NCBI GenBank assembly: GCA_023078555.1
Contig: CM041200.1
Span: forward strand, 5,708,861-5,772,860
DNA from: Ulva prolifera
Lineage: Eukaryota; Chlorophyta; Ulvophyceae; Ulvales; Ulvaceae
Length of the DNA: 64,000 nt
Reading direction: 5' to 3'
The position numbers and the translations under genes were made by a program. The first letter of the stretch is position 1. Every line of letters begins with the position of its first letter. Below the pieces are notes generated by a model. It was not told the DNA's origin. It worked only from the letters and a program-made list of their open reading frames with translations, and did no database searches. Below, one piece after another: positions 12,117 through 23,800 of the stretch.

Positions 12117-12482
12117 TCACCTCGACGAGTATTCCCAGACTTGACGATGATGTGATCTAATCTGATAGCGACGAACAACCAGAAAACTTGTTCCTCGCGA
12201 TCGACTGGATATAAAATGATGACTCAAAGTTTTTGTCACCCGCTCGACAGTATGCTGCATACAGTACTTTCCAGCATTGTTCACAGCGGTGCGGCGGTAT
12301 GCATGCTTTGAGCGGCAGGGTGGAATGCCCAGGACAGCGGTCCGCAAGTGGTGCTTCGCCAAAGAATCCACTGATCGAGGCACAATCTTAGTCAGCCTCT
12401 TTTTCTGGCTCCGACGTGCAGGCTTATGAGTGTCGAGCCTGCGCAATCTGTTACAGCGCAGTTGCCATGTCGGAACAGACAT
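12117..12482 (-). CDS. Small basic protein, possible first exon
   Basis: An ATG-started frame of 121 codons. The first 60 residues are strongly basic, with a KPARRSQKKRLTKIV run and then HHLRTAVLGIPPCRSKH. That composition would suit an organellar ribosomal or RNA-binding protein, but I recognise no family. The last 40 residues look random and could be intron read-through. It starts about 110-130 bp from the MED20-like gene on the opposite strand, so the two may share a promoter. Could be spurious. Confidence 0.3.
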   Translation of the reverse strand: MSVPTWQLRCNRLRRLDTHKPARRSQKKRLTKIVPRSVDSLAKHHLRTAVLGIPPCRSKHAYRRTAVNNAGKYCMQHTVERVTKTLSHHFISSRSRGTSFLVVRRYQIRSHHRQVWEYSSR

Positions 12483-12589
12483 GGCCTTCTACCTGCCGAC
12501 AGATCTAATCGCCGGATCACCAACTTTTGATCTATTCGGCTCCTTTGATTTGTGTATGAGCTGCTAGAGTGTTTGAGTATGTGTGCTTC

Positions 12590-13411
12590 TCACTTGTACA
12601 CAGTCACTCCGAATACCCAGTATGACACCGCCCTAGGGCACCTCACCTCAGCGATATCTGAACTTCAGCCTACCAGAATACGTCCCTGGGAGCGCTGCCT
12701 GAGGTCTGGTCCTGTGTGAGTGTTTCTTTCATTTGTGTATGCATCGTGACAAATATCCAAAGTATGAGTCACCTGGCTCACAGGTTTTGGACACAGACAA
12801 AGATAGGGCAGGATGAGGAAACCATGATGAAAATTGTTTCTGGGGTACTCAGCCCTGTTGTGACAGTACACATGCAAGATACATGTGTCATGGTGCATCC
12901 CGGGAAGTCTGCACAGGTGCAGCATATTGTGGAGTGTGGTCCAGCAACTGATGTGCTGTTAGCGGCTTTGCAGTACAATCAAGCCAAAGAGGTAACATCT
13001 CTGCTAGCTGCACGCAGGGACTAATGCCTGAGCATGTAGATATATTTCTGGCAAGCCGTGCATTCAGTTTGTCGTAAATTTATGCAGGTGATGTTCACAG
13101 GCACAGAATATGACATGGGGGATATCTCTGTAGTGCTGGGAAGGGTAACCAGACGGACGAATGACCTGCAACAGGTTTGCATCTTCATGTCCGTGTGGCA
13201 TCATGAAGCTTGCATGCTGTCTCGGGCCGAAGGCATCCTACATACATGTGCTGTGCGGGTGAGGGATGCTCTCAAGTCGCTTGGGCTTGGCCAGGAAGTG
13301 ATGAGGTCCGCAGAATTTCGACGTGTACGGCCACCGATGTTGCAACAAATCGGAGATTTTTTCACACCGTGCCATGAGGCTCTGTATTACTATCATGTGT
13401 CAATGCAGTAG
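12590..13411 (+). CDS. MED20: Mediator subunit 20-like protein
   Basis: MED20 is a head-module Mediator subunit with a TBP-like fold that links RNA polymerase II to regulators. Readable exons: up to 12703 (ending ISELQPTRIRPWERCLR), a second ending at 12991 (...LLAALQYNQAKE) and 13088-13411. The third opens with FTGTEYDMGDISVVLGRV, matching the family pattern F-x-G-x-x-Y-x-x-G-D-(5x)-G-x-V seen in plant MED20 at the same place. The order of a helix, a strand pair, an L..L repeat and then this motif also fits. The stop at 13409 gives a protein near the family's usual 200-odd residues. The true start and the second exon's left edge are unresolved. Assignment is by motif recognition without alignment. 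Confidence 0.55.
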
Positions 13412-13961
13412 TTGATATTTACTGCTGAGGCGGACGTTCACATCGCCAGGTGTGCTTTGTGAGCGCTCTGTTGTTTGCTCTGCATTGTGCAATTGATCCA
13501 TTGAAGTGCGTGCCAATACTTTGGTGAATGACTTGCACTTAAATTCACTGTGACAAAGCATTACTGCTCAGCGTGCAGCTTGTGTAATATACAACACTCA
13601 GCCACCAGCAATGGACTGTTAAAGCTGTAGTACACTGCTGTGTTTAACGGCCAAAGCGAACAGCAGTGCACTGTGGCTTGTTCGATACACAGATCCAACT
13701 CGGATGCAGGAGCAATCACACGGAATGGCTGAATTTGAATATCTGAACTGCGGGCATTACACATCGTCATTCTGGCATGTTTGAGCTGGTTCAATGGGCA
13801 AGGTGTTGAGACTCACGAGACATTTAACACTCTCCAGATGCTCCAGCAATGACGACCAAGCTCTGTCAAATTGCCCTTATTAAACACACATTCCGTGCAA
13901 AGTGGAAGGTGTACAGAGTTACACACAACGACCACATATCGAATGTATTCAAATCCAAGAA

Positions 13962-14182
13962 TCACAGCTCACCAGATGCAACAATTCGGATAGTGACAGA
14001 GGGCTTGCCGCTGGGTGATCCCATTGCCTCAACAGCCTTGACGACACTCATGCCTTCAATAACTGCAGTCCAACACAAGCGCGTCGCTCGACATTGTTGA
14101 CCTCATGATCAAGTACTTGTTTAAATGCCCAGAACTGGTGATTGCATGCACCTGCTGTCAGTCATGCCACTTCTTGCAAGCA

Positions 14183-14231
<49 letters not shown>

Positions 14232-15617
14232 CCCCATGAACACACCTTTTCCGAACACAACATGCCGACCATCCAACCAAGGTGTCTTCACAGTGGTGAT
14301 GAAAAATTGCGATCCGTTCGTGTTCGGACCAGCATTTGCCATGCTCAAGTATCCAGGAGCTTCGTGTTTAAGGCTGAAGTTCTCATCCTGCCAGCGACCA
14401 TCCACATCAGGCATGCAAGCAGCCAGAGCCATACGCCGCAGGTGCCGGTCCTTCGCATTACAAACATAGCACTGCAGTCCATTGGCAATCAGAAGCCAAT
14501 TTTGCAAATATCCGCAGACTCACACCTGAAACTTGTTGCCATAAATGCTCTCACCACCAGTGCCATCGCCGCGGGTGAAGTCACCGCCCTGCAAGTACCA
14601 GTCCACCATGACGCATGTGTTAGACGAGAAGGATGCAGAACATGCATGGCAGCTTCGTCAAGTAGTGCCGCGTGTTGAGACCAAATATACCTGGATCATA
14701 AAATTAGGGATGACACCTGCACATGCAATCAAGATAAAAGTTGTTTGCTGAAGTTGGGACACTCCAGTGCCAATTCAGAGTCATAGTTGGAAAAGCATCA
14801 CAAAATGCAGCCAACAAGTTTGGTCACAGCGACTTGAGTTGCCAGTGATTTACAAAAGACACATACGATGGAAAATGGAGTCTGTGTAGGCCAAAGGCTT
14901 CCCAGAAAGTCCTTGCCCTTTCTCGCCTGCAGGTCACCAGCTAATTTTGTGACACAGTTCTGCAGTAGTGCATCAATGCAACGGATTTGTAGGGCGTGAT
15001 GTCGGTCAGACCTGTGCAGAGTGCCCTGAAATTCTCCACAGTCTTGGGTACAGCATTGCCAAATAGGCCCATCACTATCCGACCTGCAAGCGTCCGCAAA
15101 TCCCAGCATAAATTGACTTATCGTTTTCATTTATCTATGATCAATTGTGTGCTCCCTGGACCATCCGGAATCACCCCTCTTGCTGTAGACAACCGCTACT
15201 GCGAAATAGCTTCTGTACATGTGAGACGCACTGGGAGGCTCGTCTCCGATCTTGACATCGAAGTAAACCTGTAGACCATGCAATGATATCGAGTGCAGTT
15301 GACAACGTTCAGTCAAGCCTTGAGGTCGACGGTTCACAGTTTGACCGTTCAGGTTCACCGTTCCAGCGCTGCACACAGGAAACAATTTCGACACAATGTC
15401 AAACTACTACCCTTGCCACTTCTTACGATTGACGATCGACCTCTGGATCCCTATCGGCGGTCCGGTTTACACACGCACGGCCTGGGCTGGTTAGACATAG
15501 GTATCCATAGGTGCGACTCAAGCACACCTTGTTCGTGATCGTCTCATCCCCAGCATAGCATGATGAGACAAACGCAAGCAAAAATAGGACTAATGCAGAT
15601 GTCAACTTCGACATCAT
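13962..15617 (-). CDS. Secretory-pathway cyclophilin (peptidyl-prolyl isomerase, CypB-like)
   Basis: Catalyses proline cis-trans isomerisation, probably in the ER lumen. Eight exons in consistent phase: 15617-15528, 15268-15232, 15083-15012, 14926-14867, 14716-14691, 14588-14526, 14387-14246 and 14062-13962, giving 196 residues. The N-terminus, [18 protein letters not shown] then CYA, is a classic signal peptide. The cyclophilin core is complete: [90 protein letters not shown] and [10 protein letters not shown]. Active-site FHR..., [13 protein letters not shown]..., QFF and the W-L-D-x-(R/K)-H-V segment are all present. It ends IVASGEL with no KDEL-type signal. Exon 5 is only 26 nt. Two ATGs sit in tandem at 15617 and 15614. 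Confidence 0.92.
14185..14227 (+). repeat. (AC)n microsatellite in the cyclophilin intron
   Basis: About 21 uninterrupted AC units directly upstream (plus-strand left) of exon 7. In the transcript it is a GU repeat starting roughly 20 nt after the exon 7 donor. It makes spurious Cys/Val or His/Thr repeats when translated. Confidence 0.95.
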
Positions 15618-15999
15618 TCCCGGCGATTAATTGTGCTCGGAATCAATCTGAAATCTCTGAGCAAGCTATGTTCACGTCCACGCATTCCCGTAACTTCATT
15701 TTTGTAGCAAGCGTGTTGCGGAGTGAACAGGGACATGACTCGAGCTGAGGCGGGTTGTTTGTGTGCATGGTCGTGAGATCCTTCGCCACACCTGCATCCG
15801 CCCCACGCGGACGCTAAAAACGCAGGATCATCTGCATCCGTGCACCCATGATGGTAGATAGGTCTGTGAACACCCTGCTCAAGTGAAGAAGTGGGGTGAA
15901 GCAGTACAGATCATTTCACTGTCTGGCATGTTGCTTGACGAGCTCTGGCTGAATGCCGACCCTTGTATCAACACAGCAGCATGTCCACCGTAGGGGGTG

Positions 16000-18106
16000 A
16001 TGCCTAGAGAGCTAATCACATTGCAAGTTGGGCAGTGTGGAAATCAGATTGGCTGCAGATTTTGGGATCTGGCAGTAAAGGAGCACAAGCTTCACAATGC
16101 ATCTGGCACCTATGATGAGGCTCTCTCCAGGTATGATCGAATTGATGAATGGTACAGGGTGCGTCACTCAAGTCTGGACTGCACTGACGAAGCAAATGCA
16201 GTTTTTTTAAGAATGTTGACACAAAGTCTGAGCCTCCAATCTGGCTCGAGTGCGGAACTGGGAAGCAGCCAGTCGCGAATCTCAAGGTGCGAGGCGCACA
16301 TAGCGTGTTGCGTTTAGCCGAACGCATACAAAACTCTGAAGTCTTGAGACTGTAGGCGAGAGCAATCATTGTGGATATGGAGGAAGGGGTAATCAATTCA
16401 ATGCTCAAGGTGAGCAGGGAACAAAGTCACCTGGACTTCAGTGCTTGTGCACCATTATGTCTGGACGTGGGCGTCCTACATCATGAGTCATACACTGGTA
16501 GACATTGGGGAATTTGACACAGCTTGATGCCTGTCGTGATGTTGCAGAGCCCGCTGGGAACGCTCTTCGATTCAAGGTCCATGTTAGCTGACACTTCAGG
16601 AGCTGGAAACAATTGGGCTCATGGGCACCACGTATATGGACCCCAATATCATGAACGTGTCCTGCAATTGGTGCGACAAGAGGCAGAACAATGCGATTCT
16701 CTGCAAGGGTTTTTCCTGACACACTCTCTTGGAGGCGGTACAGGCAGCGGCTTGGGCACATATCTGCTTTCACTTCTAGAGGTTGGTACCATCGTATGGC
16801 GTTAGTCGGAAAAAAAGTCATGCTTTTGCCAAAGTGCGGGCAAGGGAGGCCTCCTTCATGTGCGACTGTTCATGCAGGATTTGTATCCGGACATTTTCCG
16901 ATTCTCTATCTCATTGTTCCCATCAGAAGATGATGATGTTGTGACATCGCCATATAATAGTCTCCTCTCCTTAAGTGAGCTGGTAGATCATGCAGATGCC
17001 GTTCTGCCAATCGAAAACCAAGCTTTGCATGACATTGTTGCGGCAGTCGATCGTCAAATTGGTAGAACATCATCCAGGGCTGCGGGAGTGTCTGTGGACC
17101 TACTTGGGAAAGGTAAGGTTGTATGCAGGTACACCTGCAGGAGCCTGCTGCTTTGGTACACCACATACGGCGCCTTTGTATGACTATGCCCGCTGCCGAT
17201 TGCTACAGAGTGACATTGTCTGTGCAGAAAAGAAGCCATACGACAGAATGAACAACATAGCAGCATCTGCCATGCTAAATCTGACCAGTGGTATGCGATT
17301 CCCTGGGATGCTCAACGTAGATATTAATGACATCACTATGAACATGGTGCCCTTCCCAAAGCACCATTTCCTCATCCCAGCAATGGCACCTCTTGTGACT
17401 GCTAAAGGCATACCCGCTGGATCCCAAAAAGGGGTTGATCGCCTGTTCTCCGATGTTGTGAGCAGGGAGAACCAGCTCCTGAAGTGCAATCCACGTGGAT
17501 CCACCTACCTTGCTTGTGGACTTCTTGGCCGCGGGCGCATTTCTAGTGCAGATGTTTTCAGGAATATAACAAACCTGCAACCAAACATGAAGATGGCATA
17601 CTGGAACCAAGAGGTGCGGTTGGATGTTTGCAAGCGTAGTCGCTTAGACTCACACCCGCTAAAACTGTGACCCTCACACCAACGTTTTGAAAAGCGACCA
17701 GTGAAAACCAAATCCCGGAGCCCTAAGTTCACCACGAGACCTGCTGCACAACACAGATATCCTGCTGATGTTCACGTCAACCAACATCACTACTAGCCAT
17801 GTGCAGGGTTTCAAAGTCGGGCTTTGCAGCCAAGCACCTTTGGACTTCCAGCACTCCCTCTTATGCCTTGCAAATAACTGCTGTGTGGCAAGCACATTCA
17901 GTACCATGCAGCAACGGTTCGATAAATTGTTTCACCGGCGAGTGTATGTGCACCACTACTCCCAGTTCATGGAACCTGATGATATGGTACAGGCACGGAA
18001 TAATGTGCTTGAGCTCACACATGCATATGAGTCCCTTGACCGGCAAGAACTTCCCAGTGATTCCGAAACTTACATTCCCCTGGGTCTCAGTCCTGTTGCA
18101 CGGTGA
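16000..18106 (+). CDS. TUBE1 (BLD2 in Chlamydomonas): Epsilon-tubulin
   Basis: Epsilon-tubulin is required for triplet microtubules of centrioles and basal bodies and is lost in lineages without them. Seven exons join in phase: 16000-16130, 16202-16286, 16356-16409, 16548-16781, 16878-17112, 17228-17613 and 17807-18106, giving 474 residues, essentially the human length. The N-terminus MPRELITLQVGQCGNQIG and the following RFWDLAVKEH, YDEALSSFFKNVDTK and ARAIIVDMEEGVINSML are epsilon-type rather than alpha, beta or gamma. The nucleotide loop appears as HSLGGGTGSGLGTYLL, followed by SPYNSLLSLSELVDHADAV and MNNIAASAMLNLTS. The C-terminal DKLFHRRVYVHHY region is intact. A GTG just upstream at 15997 is not needed; the ATG at 16000 is the start. 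The 3' end faces the DUF3067 gene. Confidence 0.95.
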
Positions 18107-18562
18107 GCGTGCGGTTGATATGTGCGATTGTGGGCCTCAGGGGATCATAGAAAAACTATTTTCACAGTGTAACACATCCATGCTACAAGGGGTCTGTCGC
18201 GCATACTGCATTCAAACACGACATACAGACGACGTTTAAATGTTCGCAAGGCGACCTTGCAAAACAAAGATGCATGTGAAGAGTGAGGCGCCGTGGCACA
18301 GGAAGGGTACCAGATTGCAGTGAATGCAGCATATCCAGAAACTATCTGGGGTTGAGATGGGTTCGCTATTCGTGACAAGCATGCTGCATCATCGACCAAG
18401 CAGTAGTGAGCCATGTCGTGATTTGATACACAATGTCAAAATTTTCATGGCTTCTATCACTGCAGAAGAGGTTAGTCTGGCACGATCAATTCTAATTCAG
18501 GTGTAAGCCTCATAGTACTTGTGTGTTTCGTTAGGTGCACCCAGCGGACACGAACACTGCGG

Positions 18563-19850
18563 TCAGCCCAGCCTTGCCCCAAGATACTCCTGTACTTGTT
18601 CTGGGGGCAGGTCCAATTGCAGTGCCACAGCTGTGCCTACAATGGGACGAGCTGGCATGCCATTCCTGGGCGAGGGTTTTGCCCGAAAGAAGCTCCGCAC
18701 ATATGCTTGTCTTTCCCAAATAGTCAGCAGCATGGCAATTCCATCGAGCTTGTCTAAGTACTCTTCTGGGGTCATGGGGAAACTTTTCTGATCGAGATGT
18801 ACCCTGCGACAGCACATTCTTGGTCAGATGGTCAGAAGCAATTTGCGAATCTGTACGATGTGTCGTGCAAGAGTCATTTCCTACCCAAATGTGCATTGAA
18901 AACATGAAACATGCATGGTATTGACACAAAGCACGTATTCGGCACTCAGGCATGAACATGAACATGGTATGCATGAAGTGGAGGCCCCTTCAACATCCGT
19001 GTGGTACCTGGGCATGAGGCAAGACGCTCACAGGGCCGCTGCAACAGATAAAAAGCGCCGTAGTTTGGCGACAGACAGGGAGTTGTTTGTGCGTGCGTAA
19101 GCGTTCCAAGCACAGGTCAATGTGCACCAACACAGTAATGCCCAGGATGCACACAGGCATGATACTCCATTGACACAAGAGCACAGAGCACATCATCCAT
19201 GCTGATGTAACCGCAGTCGTACCAGATAGTTTGAATTGCAAAGAAATTGAAGAGGTTGACACAATTGTCTTGTCACATGGGCATTGGCACATACAGGACA
19301 CAGGATACACACAAAAATCAGAAATGTATGAACATCAACGTGGCCAACAATGCGGTCTATGCTACTTTGGGATTAACAGTGCGGACGTGTCACACTGGCT
19401 GATCATTGTAAAGGCAGCACGAGTGCGCACCACATCACGTTGAGGGACACGAAGTCTTTGCCTGCAAATGTCCGTCTTGCGATTGTCACGTCATACTTCT
19501 TTCCATACTTTGACGCCACTAATGTAGCAAGCTCCAACGCTGCACGGAGGGGTCGCATTTAGCTTGCAACGCCTGAATGGCCCAGAGACACACATGCACA
19601 TGCATGATTTTCCTGCGAGGACAACACAAGCTGCTGATCAGAATAAGAATTGCGAAGCCCAATTGTATGCACCTTCGAAAAGAGGTGTAGACTGGACAAC
19701 AACAGGCAAGGTGATCAGCAGCATTGACGAGAGTGACAATGCTCGGAACGGGATTGTCAAAAGTTGCTGTTCGCTTGATCAAAACCCGAAGACAGGATGC
19801 CACGCAGCTGTATGATTTGACGTCGTTGTTGGTGGGTTCCGCTCATGCAT
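18563..19850 (-). CDS. DUF3067-family plastid protein
   Basis: Two exons are clear and join across a split Trp codon: 19539-19431 (LELATLVASKYGKKYDVTIA...VSLNVM) and 18803-18563 (HLDQKSFPMTPEEYLDKLDG...VALQLDLPPEQVQEYLGARLG). Together they match the DUF3067 pattern shared by cyanobacteria and plastid-bearing eukaryotes: a (W/Y)G-x-x-Y-D-V strand, VMW, (E/D)Q-x-SFP, EEYL and a closing LDL near the C-terminus. Function is unknown; a chloroplast location is expected from that distribution. The first exon lies somewhere in 19850-19640. Two ATGs, at 19850 and 19846, are candidates and the transit peptide is not resolved. It is downstream of two small minus-strand ORFs, with only about 40 bp between the second stop and ATG 19846. 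Confidence 0.65.
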
Positions 19851-19884
19851 GCTTCGAACCCGTACTCGAGCTACAAGGTCCGCG

Positions 19885-20250
19885 TCACATAGGTGCCGCA
19901 CCGCTTAGTGGAGCCTGATCGTCAATAGGCTCAGTATCCCCACCATCCCCACCATCTAATCGCAACGCTAGCGCAGCTGCTATGTCATCATCATCAGCAG
20001 ACGAGAAACTGTCTATTGGGCTTGGCGGAGCACGCACGCTGCGTGTGTCCATGGACTGCAATGTCTGGGCATCCGCGCTCAACTGCTTCATTCGCAGCTC
20101 AAGAGCTTCCGCCAAATCATCAGAATCAGACACTGCGACATGATCGTTCGTGTTACACTCGCCACCAGCCGCACCGCACCATTTATGCCTGTGTACACGT
20201 CTCATCACGAATTCCCTCACGACCGAAGACGCCATCAAAACTACGGCCAT
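19885..20250 (-). CDS. Small acidic protein with hydrophobic N-terminus (second ORF of a tight pair)
   Basis: A 121-codon ATG-started frame. It begins MAVVLMASSVVREFVMRRVH, a short hydrophobic run followed by basic residues, then an Asp/Ser/Leu-rich half with two similar motifs, DDLAEALELRM and DDDIAAALALRLDGG. I do not recognise the family. The ATG sits 5 bp after the stop of the ORF at 20471-20256 (TAG, CTGCA, ATG). Either the two are one protein joined across a 29-nt intron (GT at 20284, AG at 20256, phase-compatible) or they are separate proteins from one mRNA. Confidence 0.5.
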   Translation of the reverse strand: MAVVLMASSVVREFVMRRVHRHKWCGAAGGECNTNDHVAVSDSDDLAEALELRMKQLSADAQTLQSMDTRSVRAPPSPIDSFSSADDDDIAAALALRLDGGDGGDTEPIDDQAPLSGAAPM

Positions 20251-20255
20251 TGCAG

Positions 20256-20471
20256 CTATGGCACGAGATGTTTCTGGACCTTACCATTTGTGTCCAACTT
20301 TGGGGCCTGATTCAATCTCCATGCCCTGGACGACTTCGGAGCCCAGTTTTCAAATTTGGTACGTTCAAAGAAATCCCTCACCGAATCCATAAACGAATTG
20401 CAAGCACATTTACGAGCCCGTAAGTACGAGGCAGGACGCGCAGTAACGAATGGGCTGCGTATAGAGTTCAT
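20256..20471 (-). CDS. Small protein with FERTKFENWAPKSSRAW motif (first ORF of the pair)
   Basis: Starts at the ATG at 20471; an upstream TTG in the same frame is not used here. The first 27 residues are rich in Arg, Ser and Ala and could be an organelle transit peptide. Then comes MDSVRDFFERTKFENWAPKS, ending RAWRLNQAPK. The compact aromatic/charged segment looks conserved, but I cannot name it. The frame stops at 20256 unless a 29-nt intron removes the stop and fuses it to the next ORF. A strong GTGAGG donor-like site also sits inside MDSV, so alternative splicing is possible. Confidence 0.5.
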   Translation of the reverse strand: MNSIRSPFVTARPASYLRARKCACNSFMDSVRDFFERTKFENWAPKSSRAWRLNQAPKLDTNGKVQKHLVP

Positions 20472-20819
20472 GGCCACAAACCGACTCAAGCAGTGCTCAA
20501 CAGAATGAAGTGTTCACGGCAAGGCCTACCGAGCAGTCTAAGCTGTTGATACACTCTTGTTTTCTCCATTTTCCCCGCTGTGATCGCTCGTGTCTCCTCC
20601 GGGGGTGGCATCGCCTGGCATCTACTGTGGCATAGGTGCGACATCGGGCCTGTGCTCTTTGAACGTCCGTTTGGATCTGGGGCATCTGCAGAAGGGACCA
20701 ATGCCGGACCTTTGAATTATTCGGCGTGAAGCGTTTTCGTCGCATCCTTTTGTCCTAAACATGTTGTGACATGGAAGGAAAATGCGAGCTGATTCGCAGC
20801 GTTCGCTCCGCCGGTCCAA
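20472..20819. promoter_or_regulatory. Divergent promoter between the small-ORF locus and the USP gene
   Basis: About 350 bp separate two head-to-head starts (20471 minus, 20820 plus). No TATA box is obvious. Regulatory role is inferred from geometry only. Confidence 0.4.
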
Positions 20820-23800
20820 ATGAACAACTGTGAGGACAATTCCGGTGATTTGCCTGATGATGACGCGCAGCTGCATGCCATGGAGCTACAGGGCGCATGC
20901 TCAGTCTTCCCGGTCCATCTATATCAGGACTTGTACGCCGATCTGCATGAGTCAGCCAGATGGACCATTCACTATCAGAACGTAGAGCAATGTCTAGATG
21001 CGACTGCAGAGATTCTTGCAGCTGGAAGCAGGTGTGTTTGACGCCCTTGCAATCTGACGTTGTCCAGGACTGCTTGTAATGTTGTGTTTGGCGAGTTTGA
21101 CTGTGTATGCATCACATGCGAGAAAATTTAAATACGCTCGTAGAGCCTTGATCTCGTGCGATTGGTAGGCAAGCAAGGATCGAGGCGGTGATTTGTCGTG
21201 TAGCCTGCTGTTGCGCCTCGACTGATAGAAGCGCGAACACATTGACCTTCAATGTTCCAGTGAATAATCTGCAGGTCAGTAGATGACAAGGTCAATGTTG
21301 ATGAGTTTGTGCGCAACGTTCTCGCTGACGCCATCGTCAAGGGCGTCGTCGAGTCAAATCATAAAACCTGGAGCGCTGAAGTTCGCGCACATCTGCTCAA
21401 CACATGTATCGCTCTTGCGTCAGCTTGTTGCAGCGGCTTAGCTTCTCTACGGCTACGGCATGATGATGTGTGGTCTGCGGGAGCCACCTCGCCAGTCCGG
21501 CGGGTTGACATCGTGTCACAGCTTCTGGGCATGTTTGGTGCGGTGTTTGATCAGCGATACAGCAGCTTTGCTCCCACTTTTGCACGTGAGCCAGTCCCCA
21601 GCGAGTGTATGGACAAAGTCCACCGCCAATACCGATTTTTGCCTGGCAACATTCCCAATTGGACCAGGGCGGTGGCAGCAAAGTTTATCGAAATGGAAGG
21701 ATTCGTTCGCATCTTTGAGGTGCTTCCTCAGCTGATGGAATGTTTTTGCATCTTTGTCTGATTGCCCTGTTGGCCTGGCGGTTGTTGACTTATTTGCTAG
21801 CGGTGCAGGTTCTGCAATTGGTGCCGATGGGTCTCCGACACATCGACAATTTTTTGCGACCTCTGGAATTTGGTGACTATATGCTTAAGGCGCAGCTCAA
21901 TTCAGGAAGCTTTGAAACAGTATGCCCCATCTGTGACAAGAGCGTGTTTTCACAAATAAGCCATCACCTATGCGGCATAGGCATAGGCTATGCCTGCTCA
22001 TCAACCAGGCCATCCACAGATCTCCATGTCCCCATAGACGAGCAGATGTGCATAACGTATTCATAAACACTTGCTTCTGCATACGGCTATGCATGCATTG
22101 CAGGCCATGAGCGTCAATTGAGCGGTGTGTGCGCGCAGGTGGAAGTGCAACCAGTAGCAGCCTTGGATTTTGTTCTGAGCCAAATCCAGCACATGCTGGA
22201 CCCTGAGGATGCAACTGCGCCTAACGCTAACGATGCTGACTTGGTGCTACTTCCACAGATATTGATGAAGCTGCACTGTGTGCTGAAAGTGTTTCACAGC
22301 GAAGATGATGCGTTCTCGAAAATTTTGGTCGCACATGTGGCGCATCTTCAAGCACTGCTTGCCAAGCGCAGCTTTGCGACCTTGCTCATTCTGGCTCAAC
22401 AAGCTAATATGCTTTTCAACCCAGGTCATAAGGATGGCCCGCGGCCTGCGGCATGTTTGAAGCCTCTGTTGAGCTGGATATGTGACCAACAAGTGGCACA
22501 GCAGCTTCTGGGAGCAAACTTGCATCAGCGTCAATATGTAGATGCTCTCCGAGATTTTCTACTGTACTTGACCAAGTCGGGCTACCTTGCAGACACGACC
22601 ATTACTAAGCTCATCGCCAACATGCTTCAGGTGTGTTGCGGCACATTCAAGTTGAACTACTGACACAAAATCTGCAGTGGCTGACAGGGCGTCGATGTAA
22701 GGTTTCAACAACAATCATGGCGGAACATGCAAGCGGACATTTTCATCTTTCACTCACTTGTTCACTTTCCCTTGATGTCCAGGACGGAGTCATGGACGTC
22801 GAGAAAGATAACATCTCTCGCCTGCTTAAGGATATCATTCCGGTGGCAGATTTGGACATTGTAATGGCAGCAAAGAACGCAATTGCACCAGCCTCGATCA
22901 AGACTAGCAGGGACGCTGTTTCAGTGTTCCTGGTGACTCTTGCCATGGCTCAAAACCCGCAATTGCATCAAAAGGAAGGCCTTGTCCTGGAGTGTCTGGA
23001 CATCGGCTGGAGTCTGCTGCTATCTGCAGAGCACTCTCACCTTGTCATTACTTCAGGGGACAGCAGGGGGCATGACAACCTTTTTGCATGGGTGGTTATG
23101 AAGGCCGATGCAACCTGGCATCTGCCTGAGCCTGATCAAGTGCCTGAGTACTCGAAGTTGTATGCCAGTCGATGCCTGCACCACATCAAACAGCGTCAGC
23201 ACCTGCCAGAGATGCTGCACACTCTTCGCAGTTTGCTGAATGCTTTCAAGGAGCCTCTTATGGTGCTGTTTCTCTCGAATGGCTGCACTGTGCTTGTGTA
23301 TATTCATTCCACCACGGTGTTCCACCAGTCTGGCATGTGAACCATCGCATGCCGTTAAGATGCATTTTTGGCACACTGTCTGCAATTCAGCCTGTCCTTG
23401 CTGTGACCTCTCAGTGGTTGCACCAACTTTTTACTGAGGTGTCAGCAACCCGTTTTCAATGCTTCCGCTGCTGAAACGTCTCCACCCAGCCTTGTCTTGA
23501 GCTGGCAATTCTGCAGCTTCAGCATCTGATACACGGCTGATGCAATGCAGGATCCACAAGAGGCGCTGACCGCTGTTGTGACATCGCTGGGCGACTGGAT
23601 ACAAGCATTCACAGACACTGCACACAGCAATGGTGCAGCACCTCCACTATCTCCAGCAAGTTTTTCTATTCCCTTTCGGAGGTACTTGGAGTTGATCCAG
23701 TTCATTGTGCTAAAAACTGGATTCCCCGACCCTGAGTCGGCAATGCCAGCTGATCTCATACTGGTGCGATCAACGCCCCTTATCAGTTGTGGTGCAGATA

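Noticed and set aside
14185-14227. Cys/Val repeat protein
   Set aside because: Translation of the (AC)n microsatellite inside a cyclophilin intron.
19840-19880. Possible tRNA T-arm (TTCGAA within a short stem)
   Set aside because: No matching acceptor, D or anticodon arms could be folded around it. No tRNA gene was supported anywhere in the window.
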